Source of the DNA: SAR324 cluster bacterium | Lineage (GTDB): Bacteria > SAR324 > JACQKK01 | DNA length: 36,556 nt | Reading direction: 5' to 3' | NCBI GenBank assembly: GCA_022574555.1 | Contig: JACZRV010000029.1 | Span: 1 to 36,556, forward strand | Shown here: positions 1 through 7,586 of the stretch, piece by piece | Numbering within the stretch: position 1 is the first letter of the stretch | Layout: each line of letters opens with the position of its first letter | Made by a program: the position numbers and the translations under genes | The notes under the pieces: model-generated | The model's input: only the letters and a program-made list of their open reading frames with translations | The model's database searches: none | What the model was told of the DNA's origin: nothing

Positions 1-110
1 GATGGCGTTGCGCCATCTTTTAGGAATGGTAACCCACTTGAAGATGCACGGCCAACGACGGAGGCTGTGCATCCGCTCGGCCTCCGTCGTTGGCCGTGCA
101 TCTCAAACAT
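1..110 (+). ncRNA. Retron msr-msd RNA, 5' truncated by the window edge
   Basis: Directly upstream of the reverse transcriptase are two stem-loops. Bases 1-7 and 11-17 form a perfect 7-bp stem with a TTG loop, resembling the last msr stem of known retrons. After a 24-base single-stranded stretch, bases 42-65 and 80-103 form a perfect 24-bp stem with a 14-base loop, the position and size expected of an msd hairpin that is reverse-transcribed into msDNA. The a1 repeat and the branching guanosine would lie left of the window, so the 5' end and the a1/a2 pairing cannot be seen. The assignment rests on the structure plus the adjacent retron-type enzyme. Confidence 0.72.
42..103. repeat. Perfect 24-bp inverted repeat (putative msd stem)
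   Basis: Arms are 42-65 and 80-103, starting AGATGCACGG and ending CCGTGCATCT, with a loop at 66-79. A perfect stem this long is not expected by chance. It sits where a retron msd stem should be. Confidence 0.9.
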
Positions 111-111
111 T

Positions 112-1122
112 TTGCCAACACCCGAGAGATTAAATCAGGCTAGATCCCCTGAAATTGATCTTAAATTACACTTTTATTCTTTTCCCGATAGGAACCAACT
201 AGCTGAAGCGGCGGGCGAATCAGCGAAAAATGGCATTACGCCCCGTCAGATCGCCCTAGCAATTGGATTGTCTCCTCGTATATTCCGTTTTTTCACACGT
301 AAGCCAGCCCAGAATTACAGATCGTTCGAAATCAGAAAAAGGGATGGAAGTGAGCGGCATATAGACGCTCCCCGTCTGTTTTTGAAGATCACACAACGTT
401 GGTTAGCTGATTATGTTTTTTCCTCGTTACCGGCCCACCCGGCATGCCACTCATACAAAGCAGGACGTTCATTTATCACCAACGCTGTACCACACTGTAA
501 TAAAAAGTATATCCTGAATGCTGATATCAAGGACTTTTTTGGATCAATTAGTACTGAAGATATCAGCCGCTGCCTTGTGAACTTAGGGATTTCTTATGAT
601 GCAATATCATTAATCTCCAGGTTGACGACATTAAACAACAGACTTCCCCAAGGTGCTCCATCTAGTCCAGTTTTATCCAATGCAGTTCTCTTTGAGTTTG
701 ACGAGGAAATGGACCGAATATCAAGTGATGAGGGATTTTCATACACCAGGTATTCAGATGACATTACGATAAGCGGAGAGAACAAAAAAAAACTTGAATC
801 AATCCAGAAGGTCTTGGAAAAAAAGTTGAAAGATAGGGGATTGTATATAAACAATGAAAAAATAAAAGTCCTCAGCGCATCTGCCCGGCAGATGGTAACC
901 GGTGTTGTTGTAAACTCGGTACCAAATCCCCCTAGAAATTTGCGAAGAAGAATTCGAGCGATGTTGCACAATGCAGACAAGAATCCAAATAAATATAAGA
1001 AGAAATATTTAGAACTCAACGGATACGTGTCTTTTCTCAATGCTTTTGAGTCCCTTAGAGGCGGCACAGAAATTAGCCGTTATCGAAAAATACTCAATAA
1101 GATCAAAAAACACGGGAATTAA
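112..1122 (+). CDS. Retron-type reverse transcriptase
   Basis: This enzyme should copy the msd part of the adjacent RNA into multicopy single-stranded DNA. Numbering codons from the GTG at 67, it shows the retron hallmarks: NAVPH at 139-143 (NAxxH motif), the first catalytic aspartates in ADIKDFF at 152-158, LPQGAPSSP at 193-201, the catalytic YSDD at 229-232 (YADD in most relatives), and the retron-specific VTG at 277-279. The C-terminal GYVSFLNAFES resembles the thumb of Ec86 RT. There is no in-frame ATG before the catalytic core. GTG at 67 lies inside the msd hairpin, so TTG at 112 is proposed; ATT at 166 is another possibility. TTG 112 gives 336 residues, close to the usual 300-350. No effector gene follows before the island end, so a partner, if any, would be upstream of the window. 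The gene is AT-richer than the genes to its right. Confidence 0.9.
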   Translation: MPTPERLNQARSPEIDLKLHFYSFPDRNQLAEAAGESAKNGITPRQIALAIGLSPRIFRFFTRKPAQNYRSFEIRKRDGSERHIDAPRLFLKITQRWLADYVFSSLPAHPACHSYKAGRSFITNAVPHCNKKYILNADIKDFFGSISTEDISRCLVNLGISYDAISLISRLTTLNNRLPQGAPSSPVLSNAVLFEFDEEMDRISSDEGFSYTRYSDDITISGENKKKLESIQKVLEKKLKDRGLYINNEKIKVLSASARQMVTGVVVNSVPNPPRNLRRRIRAMLHNADKNPNKYKKKYLELNGYVSFLNAFESLRGGTEISRYRKILNKIKKHGN

Positions 1123-1494
1123 ATTCAAGGGACGGCGAAAGTCGGCAATATCGATGTGAGTAAATCTTATGAAATGGACGAGTTCCTCCTAAAGTCGATT
1201 CTATTGTCCCTAGCCGATGCTACCCTGTTGCATCCACAGATCCACGCCCCTCCTCGTCACACGCCACTTCCGACAATCCAGCGCAAGGATGGCCCATTGC
1301 GTGACAGTTCCGCTTTTGTGCCATCTCGCAACGCGTCCCGTTTCCCTCTCGCATTCGTCCGTACTATCCCTGCGTTGTGAATAACCGCACTGCATAAACG
1401 GAGCGTCGCCTCCATCATTCGCACAGGCACCGAACGAATTAGTCTATTGGTATCAGGTGTGTAGACGGAAGGTCATTCTCGCAATGACAAATTG
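1123..1494. other. Gap after the retron RT, no convincing gene
   Basis: This stretch holds only short open frames on both strands. The longest is a GTG-started 74-codon frame at 1156-1380 that I do not recognise and that has no good ribosome binding site. No terminator hairpin with a T-run was seen. Base composition shifts from AT-rich to GC-rich around 1200. Confidence 0.5.
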
Positions 1495-1516
1495 TTCGAT
1501 TCCCGCCGCCTCCACC
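1495..1516 (+). other. Putative attachment site: 3' end of tmRNA (ssrA) fragment
   Basis: The 22 bases begin TTCGATTCCCG and end CCTCCACC. They match the T-loop, the T-stem 3' strand and the acceptor 3' strand found at the 3' end of many proteobacterial tmRNA genes. The 5' half of the T-stem is absent (the preceding bases are ACAAATTG), so this is not a functional RNA. Islands that insert at ssrA leave such a 3' copy at the far end. A tRNA 3' end is a less likely alternative. A perfect 12-bp palindrome, ACGTTCGAACGT, follows at 1536-1547. Confidence 0.6.
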
Positions 1517-1613
1517 GCTCCCCTACCAAATATCGACGTTCGAACGTTATTTTCCGGTCGTATCTATCCAAGACTTGAGCCACGCTACCCCAAGCGCTTG
1601 TCCCATTGTGTCA

Positions 1614-1725
1614 TCACTCGCTGGGAAAGATGCCCATGCCCTTGGAAATGATGCGCAGCATGACCTCGTCGGCTCCGCCGCCGATACCCATCAGGCGGCC
1701 ATCGCGATAAGCCCGGCTGATGGGG
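1614..1725 (-). pseudogene. Duplicated 3' fragment of acyl-CoA dehydrogenase gene
   Basis: Bases 1613-1725 repeat 2168-2280, the 3' end of the intact acyl-CoA dehydrogenase gene, with only two differences in 113. The fragment encodes the last 36 or so residues, ending GMGIFPSE and a stop. Homology stops abruptly after 1725, so there is no start or catalytic core. Both differences (G/A at 1657 and A/G at 1707) are synonymous: CTG/TTG for Leu and TAT/TAC for Tyr. It is probably what remains of a tandem copy or of a recombination event around the DUF1640-like gene between the two repeats. Confidence 0.85.
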
Positions 1726-1762
1726 ACAGGGTGATCGGGCGGATGATTCCGTGGGTGAAGGA

Positions 1763-2053
1763 CTAGAGTGCAACAAACGCGATCACGACGCCGATCATGG
1801 CGGCCATCACGGCGAAACCCGCCACCACGATTCCCCCCAGCCAGATAACGGTGTCCCGGCGTGCCAGTTCAATTTTGTGATTGAGCCGCGTTTCCATCTC
1901 CTTCGTGTCTTGGCGTAGAAGCTCGATGTCGTGCTTGGTGGCGAGGTTGCCCTCGACCAAGGCAAGCACCATCTCGACCTGGGCTTCGGCCTGCTGCGGG
2001 GTGAAGCCGGCTTCCTGGAGCTTTTTGACGGAGGCGTGGGTATCGAAGGCCAT
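1763..2053 (-). CDS. DUF1640-like coiled-coil membrane protein
   Basis: This is a 96-residue protein starting MAFDTHASVKKL. Its N-terminal part (about 1-30) has the helix FTPQQAEAQVEMVLALVEG typical of the DUF1640/CCDC90 family. A coiled-coil stretch follows (about 35-65), rich in Lys, Glu and Arg and containing NLATKHDIELLR. A single C-terminal membrane helix (about 70-96) ends the protein. The start chosen at 2053 has AGGAA upstream; a longer reading to 2134 would add 27 low-quality residues. Bacterial members have no established role. The gene lies between the two copies of the acyl-CoA dehydrogenase 3' end. Confidence 0.75.
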   Translation of the reverse strand: MAFDTHASVKKLQEAGFTPQQAEAQVEMVLALVEGNLATKHDIELLRQDTKEMETRLNHKIELARRDTVIWLGGIVVAGFAVMAAMIGVVIAFVAL

Positions 2054-2167
2054 GGGTTGTTCCTGATGAGTGGCTCCCGTTGCAAGGACACCATACAACT
2101 CCCGGCCGGAAACGGAAACGCCGCCGCCCACCAAGCTCTCCGCCCAGCCCCCGCCCCACCACCCGCG

Positions 2168-2280
2168 ATCACTCGCTGGGAAAGATGCCCATGCCCTTGG
2201 AAATGATGCGCAACATGACCTCGTCGGCTCCGCCGCCGATACCCATCAGGCGGCCATCGCGGTAAGCCCGGCTGATGGGG
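2168..2280. repeat. Direct repeat copy 2 of the 113-bp segment at 1613-1725
   Basis: This copy forms the 3' end of the intact acyl-CoA dehydrogenase gene and is 111/113 identical to 1613-1725 in the same orientation. The two copies are 555 bases apart start to start and bracket the DUF1640-like gene. Confidence 0.92.
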
Positions 2281-3320
2281 GATTCCCACATGTAACCCAT
2301 CCCGCCCCAGAACTGCAGGCAGGCGTCGTAAAGCTCCCGGCTCAGCCGTCCCGCCTTGAGCTTGGCCATGGAAGCGAGCTGGGTGACGTCGTCGCCGTTG
2401 ACGTAGATTTCGGTAGCGCGATAGACCAGGGCGCGCAGCGCCTCCACCTCGGTCATCAGTTCGGCCAAGCGGTAGTGTATGTACTGGTTGTCCAAAACGG
2501 AGCGGCCGAAGATTTGCCGTTGGCGGGTGTAATCGATGGTGTCGCGAATGGCGCCTTCGAGCGCCATGAGGCACGACGCCGCGCCGTACAGGCGCTCTTC
2601 CTGAAACTGCTGCATCTGGTAGGCGAATCCGCGGCCCTCCTCGCCGATCCGGTAACGCTGGGGCACCCGTACGTCCTCGAAAAAGATCTGGGCGGTGTCC
2701 GAGGCCCACATACCCAGCTTCTTGAGCTTGCGGGCCACGGTGACGCCCTTGGTCTTCATGGGGACGCAGATCAGCGATTTGTTCTTGTGGACGGCTCCCT
2801 CGCCCGTGTTGGTGAGCAGGCAAATCCAATCGGCTTGCACCCCGTTGGTGATCCACATCTTGCCGCCGTTGATGATGTAGTCGTCGCCGTCGCGTCGCGC
2901 GGTGGTTTGGATATTGGCCACATCCGATGCGGCCCCCACCTCGCTGACACCGATGCAGCCCACCAGATCACCGCTGATGGAGGGCGCCAGGAACTCGCGG
3001 CGCAGTTCATCGCTGCCGAACTTGGCCAGGGCCGGCGTGCACATATCGGACTGTACGCCGACCGCCATGGGCACGCTGCCGCACTTGGCCCGGCCCATCT
3101 CTTCGGCGAAGACGACGGCGTAGGAGTAATCCAGCCCCATGCCCCCGTATTCCGGCGGCTTGGTGATGCCGAGCAGACCCAGGCCGCCCAGCTTCTTGAA
3201 CAGATCGTGGGCGGGGAATAGTTCCGCTTCCTCCCATTCCTCGACATACGGATCGATCTCTTTCTCGACGAATTTCCGTGCCGATTCGCGCAACGCGTTG
3301 TGCTCTTCGGTGAATTGCAT
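2169..3320 (-). CDS. Acyl-CoA dehydrogenase, AtuD (citronellyl-CoA dehydrogenase)-like
   Basis: A flavoprotein of 383 residues, the normal length for the family, predicted to introduce a 2,3 double bond into an acyl-CoA thioester and pass electrons to ETF. Domains in order are an N-terminal helical domain (1-115), a beta domain with IGVSEVGAASDVA and GGKMWITNG (about 125-230), and a C-terminal helical domain with the flavin and substrate segment FWGGMGY and GIGGGADEVMLRII near the end. From memory of the family, phrases such as YGGMGLDYSY, SVLDNQ and WGGMGY resemble AtuD of acyclic terpene degradation, but the acyl substrate cannot be fixed from sequence. GGGAG lies about eight bases before the ATG. 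It shares its strand with the M19 gene upstream. Confidence 0.9.
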   Translation of the reverse strand: MQFTEEHNALRESARKFVEKEIDPYVEEWEEAELFPAHDLFKKLGGLGLLGITKPPEYGGMGLDYSYAVVFAEEMGRAKCGSVPMAVGVQSDMCTPALAKFGSDELRREFLAPSISGDLVGCIGVSEVGAASDVANIQTTARRDGDDYIINGGKMWITNGVQADWICLLTNTGEGAVHKNKSLICVPMKTKGVTVARKLKKLGMWASDTAQIFFEDVRVPQRYRIGEEGRGFAYQMQQFQEERLYGAASCLMALEGAIRDTIDYTRQRQIFGRSVLDNQYIHYRLAELMTEVEALRALVYRATEIYVNGDDVTQLASMAKLKAGRLSRELYDACLQFWGGMGYMWESPISRAYRDGRLMGIGGGADEVMLRIISKGMGIFPSE

Positions 3321-3505
3321 CGGTCAATCTCCCAGGAATTTAGTGATCCCGCCTTGGCGCGGGGTATGCGCGCATGGCCTCGGCGGTCCAACCGGTGATC
3401 TCGAACTATGGAGGCGTACGTAATTGCAATTCTCCATTACTCCGGCACTGCCGCGACCGCAACCATGGCCCACGTATCGCAAGGCGGACGGATCGAAAAT
3501 GTAAA

Positions 3506-4486
3506 CTATGTGCCCCAAACCTCGCCCAGGATGCGCACCCAATTTTCGCCCATGACTTTGCGGATTTTCCGTTCGGGCCAGGGGGCTCGCTCCATGGCCG
3601 CGGTGAGGTTGGGGAATTCCCCGATCGTGCGCATGCCTTTCGGGTTGACGATCTCGCCAAACTCAGTCAGCACGCGGGCGTTCCCCTTGTCGTGGGTGAT
3701 CCATTGGAAGAACGCCGCTCCGTGATCCTGGGTGAAGTCGGTGCCGATGCCGACACTGTCTTCTCCCGCGATGTCGATCACGTAATCGATGGCCTCGACG
3801 TAATCGTCGACGGTGGCGTTCACACCTTTTTCGAGAAACGGGGGGAACATCGTGACTCCGATGAACCCGCCCCGGTCTGCCATGAAGCGCAAATCCTGGT
3901 CCGGCTTATTGCGGGGGTGGGCCTTCAGCCCCGAGGGAAGGCAGTGGGAAAAACAGACCGGTTTGGTGGAGGCGAGAATCGTATCCCTGGAAGTGGTGGC
4001 GCCAACATGGGACAGGTCGCACATGATCCCCACGCGGTTCATTTCCGAGACGATCTCCCGGCCGAAATCGGAAAGGCCCGTGTCGGTCGTTTCGTAGCAT
4101 CCGCTCCCCACCTGATTCTGCGTGTTGTATGTCAGTTGCACGATGCCGACGCCCAGTTCCTTGAACAGTTGCACGTAGCCCAGTTGATCCTCGAACGCGG
4201 AGACATTCTGAAAGCCGAGGACGATTCCGGTCCTGCCTTCGCGTTTGGCCCGGTGAATATCCTCCGTCGTGTAGACTTGCAACAGCAGATCGCTGTGGTC
4301 GCGGAACCGTGTTTTCCATTCCGCAATGTTTTGCATGGTACCCTGGAAGTTCTCCCAGATCGAGCACGTGCAATTGGCGCCAGTGACCCCGCCTTTGCGC
4401 AGATCCTGGAAGACGGCCCGGCTCCAATTGGAAACGTTCAGGCCGTCGAAGACGATCATGTCGCCGTGCAGATTCGCACTCGCCAT
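3506..4486 (-). CDS. Peptidase M19 (membrane dipeptidase) family protein, altered metal site
   Basis: The 326-residue protein has the fold markers of renal-dipeptidase-like M19 enzymes: MCDLSHVG (His160), VCFSHCLPSGLKAHPRNKPD (His181), GGFIGVTMFPPF and VGIGTDFTQDH. The N-terminal metal motif His-x-Asp, normally in DGHxD, is replaced here by DGLNVSNW (14-21), giving Leu16 and Val18. The segment that normally supplies the bridging Glu reads LGFQNVSAF. Three of the six usual ligands are therefore missing, so a binuclear zinc dipeptidase activity is doubtful. I recall a subgroup sharing these replacements in other bacteria, which would argue for a different activity and against decay. AGGAA precedes the ATG. 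Confidence 0.85.
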   Translation of the reverse strand: MASANLHGDMIVFDGLNVSNWSRAVFQDLRKGGVTGANCTCSIWENFQGTMQNIAEWKTRFRDHSDLLLQVYTTEDIHRAKREGRTGIVLGFQNVSAFEDQLGYVQLFKELGVGIVQLTYNTQNQVGSGCYETTDTGLSDFGREIVSEMNRVGIMCDLSHVGATTSRDTILASTKPVCFSHCLPSGLKAHPRNKPDQDLRFMADRGGFIGVTMFPPFLEKGVNATVDDYVEAIDYVIDIAGEDSVGIGTDFTQDHGAAFFQWITHDKGNARVLTEFGEIVNPKGMRTIGEFPNLTAAMERAPWPERKIRKVMGENWVRILGEVWGT

Positions 4487-4622
4487 TATCTATTCCTTTG
4501 TAATGGAATCAGGCCACTGCAACGCAAACAGGCTCGAGTTGCGGGCTTCGGCCCTACCCCTGCGCCGGCGCAGGCAACATCGCCGGGTGCCGATCCCCCG
4601 CGTCATGCCCATACCGTGCGGG

Positions 4623-4862
4623 CTAATAAAACACGCTGGGCAGGAATAGTGCAATTTGCGGGAAGATCATCAGCAACCCCACCATGACGAACATCGTGAT
4701 GACGAATGGCAGCGATCCCACCATGACATCGTTCAACGAGCCCCGCCCGCGCACACCTTGCACGACGTAAAGATTGATCCCGATAGGCGGGGTGATGAGG
4801 GCGGTTTCCAGCAGCACCGTGAGCACGATGCCCCACCAGACCGGATCGAACCATTGGCCGTC
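4623..4862 (-). pseudogene. C-terminal remnant of TRAP transporter large permease (DctM-like)
   Basis: Reading backwards from a stop at 4623, the frame encodes about 80 residues. They include FDPVWWGIVLTVLLETAL, ITPPIGINLYVVQG and a last membrane helix ending FPQIALFLPSVFY, matching the C-terminus of DctM, the 12-helix subunit of TRAP uptake systems. Homology ends near 4862, and the frame then runs through unrelated codons to a stop near 4914. No start or remaining helices exist. The break point coincides with the start of the metal module, which suggests that the module's insertion cut the gene. Confidence 0.8.
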
Positions 4863-4938
4863 AAGTCGATGGATGATCCAACGCCGCGTAGATTCACCCG
4901 CGTTTCTCGTTCCTCATCGTTCCTCCAGATTTCCTGAG

Positions 4939-4978
4939 AAAAACGCTTGACTCTCCCCTTTAGGGGAGAAGTTATGCT
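4939..4978 (+). promoter_or_regulatory. MerR-type metal-responsive promoter 1
   Basis: The -35 TTGACT is at 4947-4952 and the -10 TATGCT at 4973-4978, giving a 20-bp spacer, longer than the standard 17 and typical of MerR-activated promoters. The spacer contains the dyad TCTCCCC-TTTA-GGGGAGA (4952-4969). Bases 4939-4967 are identical to 9808-9836. It precedes the P-type ATPase gene, which has the ribosome binding site AAAGGAAA. Confidence 0.8.
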
Positions 4979-5040
4979 TCAACCAACACCTGATTGTCTT
5001 AGTTTGACTCGGAAACTTTTAACCGTAAAAGGAAATTTCA

Positions 5041-7533
5041 ATGGCTACTCGAACCATTGAGCAACAAGAAGAGGAGCCGGGGCCGAAGGCTGCCCTGGCC
5101 GCCGCTCCGCCCGAAGGCGCCGTGGAAAAACTGCAGGTCAAGATCGGGGGGATGTCCTGCTCGTTTTGCGTGAGCACCATCAGCAAGGGGGTCGGCCGCA
5201 TCGATGGCGTCCTCGATGTCAACGTCAACCTCACGCACGAGGAGACGCTAGTCGCTTATGATCCGGCCAAGGCGAATCCTTCGGAAATCAAAAAGACGAT
5301 CTCGGACCTCGGCTACACCGTCCGTGATCCTGATAAGGTGCGGAGCTTCGAGGAGGAAGAGGCCGAGCTGCGGAGGGAGCGGAACAACCTGATCCTGGTC
5401 TCCGGTATTGCCGCCGTGTCAATGATCACTATGACGCTGATGTGGCTGGACCTGTTGACCATGGGGCAGGCATCGCCTTTTGCACTCTGGATCATGCCCA
5501 CCGTGGCCCTGTCCACGGTCTTCGGGCCGGGCTGGCATTTCTTGAAAGTCGCCTGGTCGAGCCTGCGCCGCGGAATCCTGAACCAGCACGTCTTGCTGGA
5601 ATTCGGGGCCTTCGCCGGGCTCATCGGCGGGTTTCTGGGTTACATTTCCCCCGCGTTCCCAGCGCCGGATTTCTTCGCCGTTGCGGTGTTTGTCACCACC
5701 TACCACATTCTCGCTTCCTATGTCTCGCTGCTAATCCGCACACGCAGCTCGCAAGCGGTGAGCAAACTTTTGCAGCTCGTACCGGCGACGGCGCGGGTGG
5801 TGCGGGATGGGCAGGAAGAGGAGGTGCCGATCGAGGAAGTGCGGGTAGGCGACCTGGTGCGCATCCGGCCGGGTGAATCGATCTCGGTGGACGGCGAAGT
5901 GGTCGAAGGGACCTCGGGCGTCGACCTGAGCCTGGTCACCGGAGAGTCCATCCCGGTCGAGGTCAACAAGGGAGACGAGGTGATCGGCGGCGCCGTCAAT
6001 CAGAATGGGAGCCTGCTGGTGTCAGTGACCCGCGTCGGCGGTGAGAGCTTCCTGCAGCAAGTGGCGCGGCAGATAGAGGAGTCGCGGGCGCTCAAGCCCA
6101 GCATTCTGGCGTTGGTCGATCGCATTCTGCAGGTGTTCGTGCCGACGGTACTGGCGTTTGCCGGCGGCGCTATCCTCATCTGGACCCTGGGCTCGTGGGG
6201 GGTGGTCGGCTCGGCAGATTGGACTCGCGCCGTCTTCGCCGGCCTGGCGGTGCTGGTGATGGGATATCCTTGCGCGATGGGCATGGCGACGCCCCTGGCC
6301 ATGATTCGCGGTGGCGGCATGGCGGCCCGGAGAGGCATCCTCATGCGTTCGGCAGAAGCGTTCCAGGTGTTGAAGGAGGTGCGCAAGGTCGTGCTCGACA
6401 AGACCGGCACCATCACCCGAGGCAAACCGACCGTGGTTGAGATCGTTCCGCTGGCCGGGCATCAGGAGAGCGAAGTGCTCCGCCTTGCCGCCGGTATCGA
6501 AAGTGCTTCCGAGCATCCGTTGGCCCGGGCGGTGGTCAACGCCGCCAAGGAGCGGAACCTCTCGGTTCCCCAGGCTCGGGAGTTCCAGGCCCAACCCGGC
6601 AAAGGGGTTAGGGCACGGGTAGAGGCACACCGGGTTGCGATTGGAAGTCCACAGTTCATTGAGGGTGAAGGCATTGACCTAAAACCGTTTCGGCTGCAGA
6701 TATCGGCGCTGCAAGCGGCGGGGAATACCGTGGTCGTGTTGGCCATCGACGGAAAAGAAGCCGGCTTAATCGCCATCGCGGACCCCATCAAACCCGATGC
6801 CCGGGAGGCCATCGCCCGAATGCGTGATGCGGGTCTGCAGCCGGTGATGCTCACCGGGGACAACGCCCTGACCGCGCAGGTGGTCGCCCGCCAAGTGGGG
6901 ATCACCGAGTACCGGGCCGAGGTGCTGCCCCAAGACAAATCCCAGGCCATACGCGATTTCCAGCAACAAGGACACCGGGTGATGATGGTGGGCGACGGGA
7001 TCAACGACGCCCCGGCACTGATGCAAGCCGACGTGGGGATCGCCATGGGTGCCGGCACCGACATCGCCATCGAGTCGGCCGACATCGTCTTGATCGGTGA
7101 ACGGTTGGGGGCGGTCGTCGACGCCTATCACATCGGGATCGCGTCCTATCGCAAGACCGTGCAAAACCTGTCGCTGGCCTTCGCCTTCAACGGCATCGGC
7201 GTCCCTCTCGCGGTGACGGGACTGGTCCACCCCGTGTGGGCGATGGTGGCCATGGCCGCGAGCATCACTACCGTACTGGCCAACTCCTTTGGAGGGCGGT
7301 TGCTGCCCAAGGCCCGCCGGGGCCGCGAAGCACAACTTACCCTCAACATCCCCAACATGCGCTGCCAAAACTGCGTGGTCTCGATCCGGAAGGCGGTGGG
7401 CAAGTTGAAGGGCGTGGGAACGGTGACGGGCGATCCGGATCAGCATGTGGTCACGGTCACCTACCGGGAAGGAACGGTGGAGCCCGACGGTATACGCGAA
7501 GCGATCCTCGAACGAGGGTTTCTCGTCGGTTGA
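5041..7533 (+). CDS. Heavy-metal P1B-type ATPase with N- and C-terminal HMA domains
   Basis: An inner-membrane pump of 830 residues that should export a soft metal ion, probably Cu(I), at the cost of ATP. It has an N-terminal HMA domain (30-97) with GMSCSFC (Cys40, Cys43), about eight membrane helices, an actuator domain with VTGESIPVE, the phosphorylation site DKTGTIT (Asp453), EHPLARA (HP motif), MLTGDN, and the hinge MVGDGINDAPAL. A second HMA domain (about 764-830) carries NMRCQNC (Cys775, Cys778). The membrane metal motif, normally CPC, reads MGYPCAMG (Tyr409-Pro410-Cys411). A C-terminal HMA domain is also uncommon. It is the first gene of the operon under MerR-type promoter 1. Metal specificity cannot be decided from sequence. 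Confidence 0.93.
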   Translation: MATRTIEQQEEEPGPKAALAAAPPEGAVEKLQVKIGGMSCSFCVSTISKGVGRIDGVLDVNVNLTHEETLVAYDPAKANPSEIKKTISDLGYTVRDPDKVRSFEEEEAELRRERNNLILVSGIAAVSMITMTLMWLDLLTMGQASPFALWIMPTVALSTVFGPGWHFLKVAWSSLRRGILNQHVLLEFGAFAGLIGGFLGYISPAFPAPDFFAVAVFVTTYHILASYVSLLIRTRSSQAVSKLLQLVPATARVVRDGQEEEVPIEEVRVGDLVRIRPGESISVDGEVVEGTSGVDLSLVTGESIPVEVNKGDEVIGGAVNQNGSLLVSVTRVGGESFLQQVARQIEESRALKPSILALVDRILQVFVPTVLAFAGGAILIWTLGSWGVVGSADWTRAVFAGLAVLVMGYPCAMGMATPLAMIRGGGMAARRGILMRSAEAFQVLKEVRKVVLDKTGTITRGKPTVVEIVPLAGHQESEVLRLAAGIESASEHPLARAVVNAAKERNLSVPQAREFQAQPGKGVRARVEAHRVAIGSPQFIEGEGIDLKPFRLQISALQAAGNTVVVLAIDGKEAGLIAIADPIKPDAREAIARMRDAGLQPVMLTGDNALTAQVVARQVGITEYRAEVLPQDKSQAIRDFQQQGHRVMMVGDGINDAPALMQADVGIAMGAGTDIAIESADIVLIGERLGAVVDAYHIGIASYRKTVQNLSLAFAFNGIGVPLAVTGLVHPVWAMVAMAASITTVLANSFGGRLLPKARRGREAQLTLNIPNMRCQNCVVSIRKAVGKLKGVGTVTGDPDQHVVTVTYREGTVEPDGIREAILERGFLVG

Positions 7534-7586
7534 GATTAATGTTGAGGCTCAAATTACAACTCCAAATCATGAACAAGGAGAAGAAG

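Larger units (their letters stand above)
1..1516. mobile_element. Right end of a genomic island carrying a retron (inferred)
   Basis: The first 1.1 kb is visibly richer in A and T than the rest of the window and encodes a retron. About 370 bases after the reverse transcriptase lies a 22-base match to a tmRNA 3' end (1495-1516) without the rest of the gene, the usual scar of integration into ssrA. I infer that the island's left end, the intact ssrA and an integrase lie to the left of the window. The boundary is an inference from these two signs; no integrase is visible here. Confidence 0.5.

Noticed and set aside
1156..1380. Possible small retron effector after the RT
   Set aside because: It is a GTG-started 74-codon frame with no ribosome binding site, no recognised motif and a composition drift across it.
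2070..3221. Long plus-strand open frame opposite the acyl-CoA dehydrogenase
   Set aside because: It is the mirror of a well-conserved gene in GC-rich DNA and has no domain.
3374..4687. 437-codon plus-strand open frame opposite the M19 gene
   Set aside because: It lies antisense to a recognisable family member and contains no known motif.
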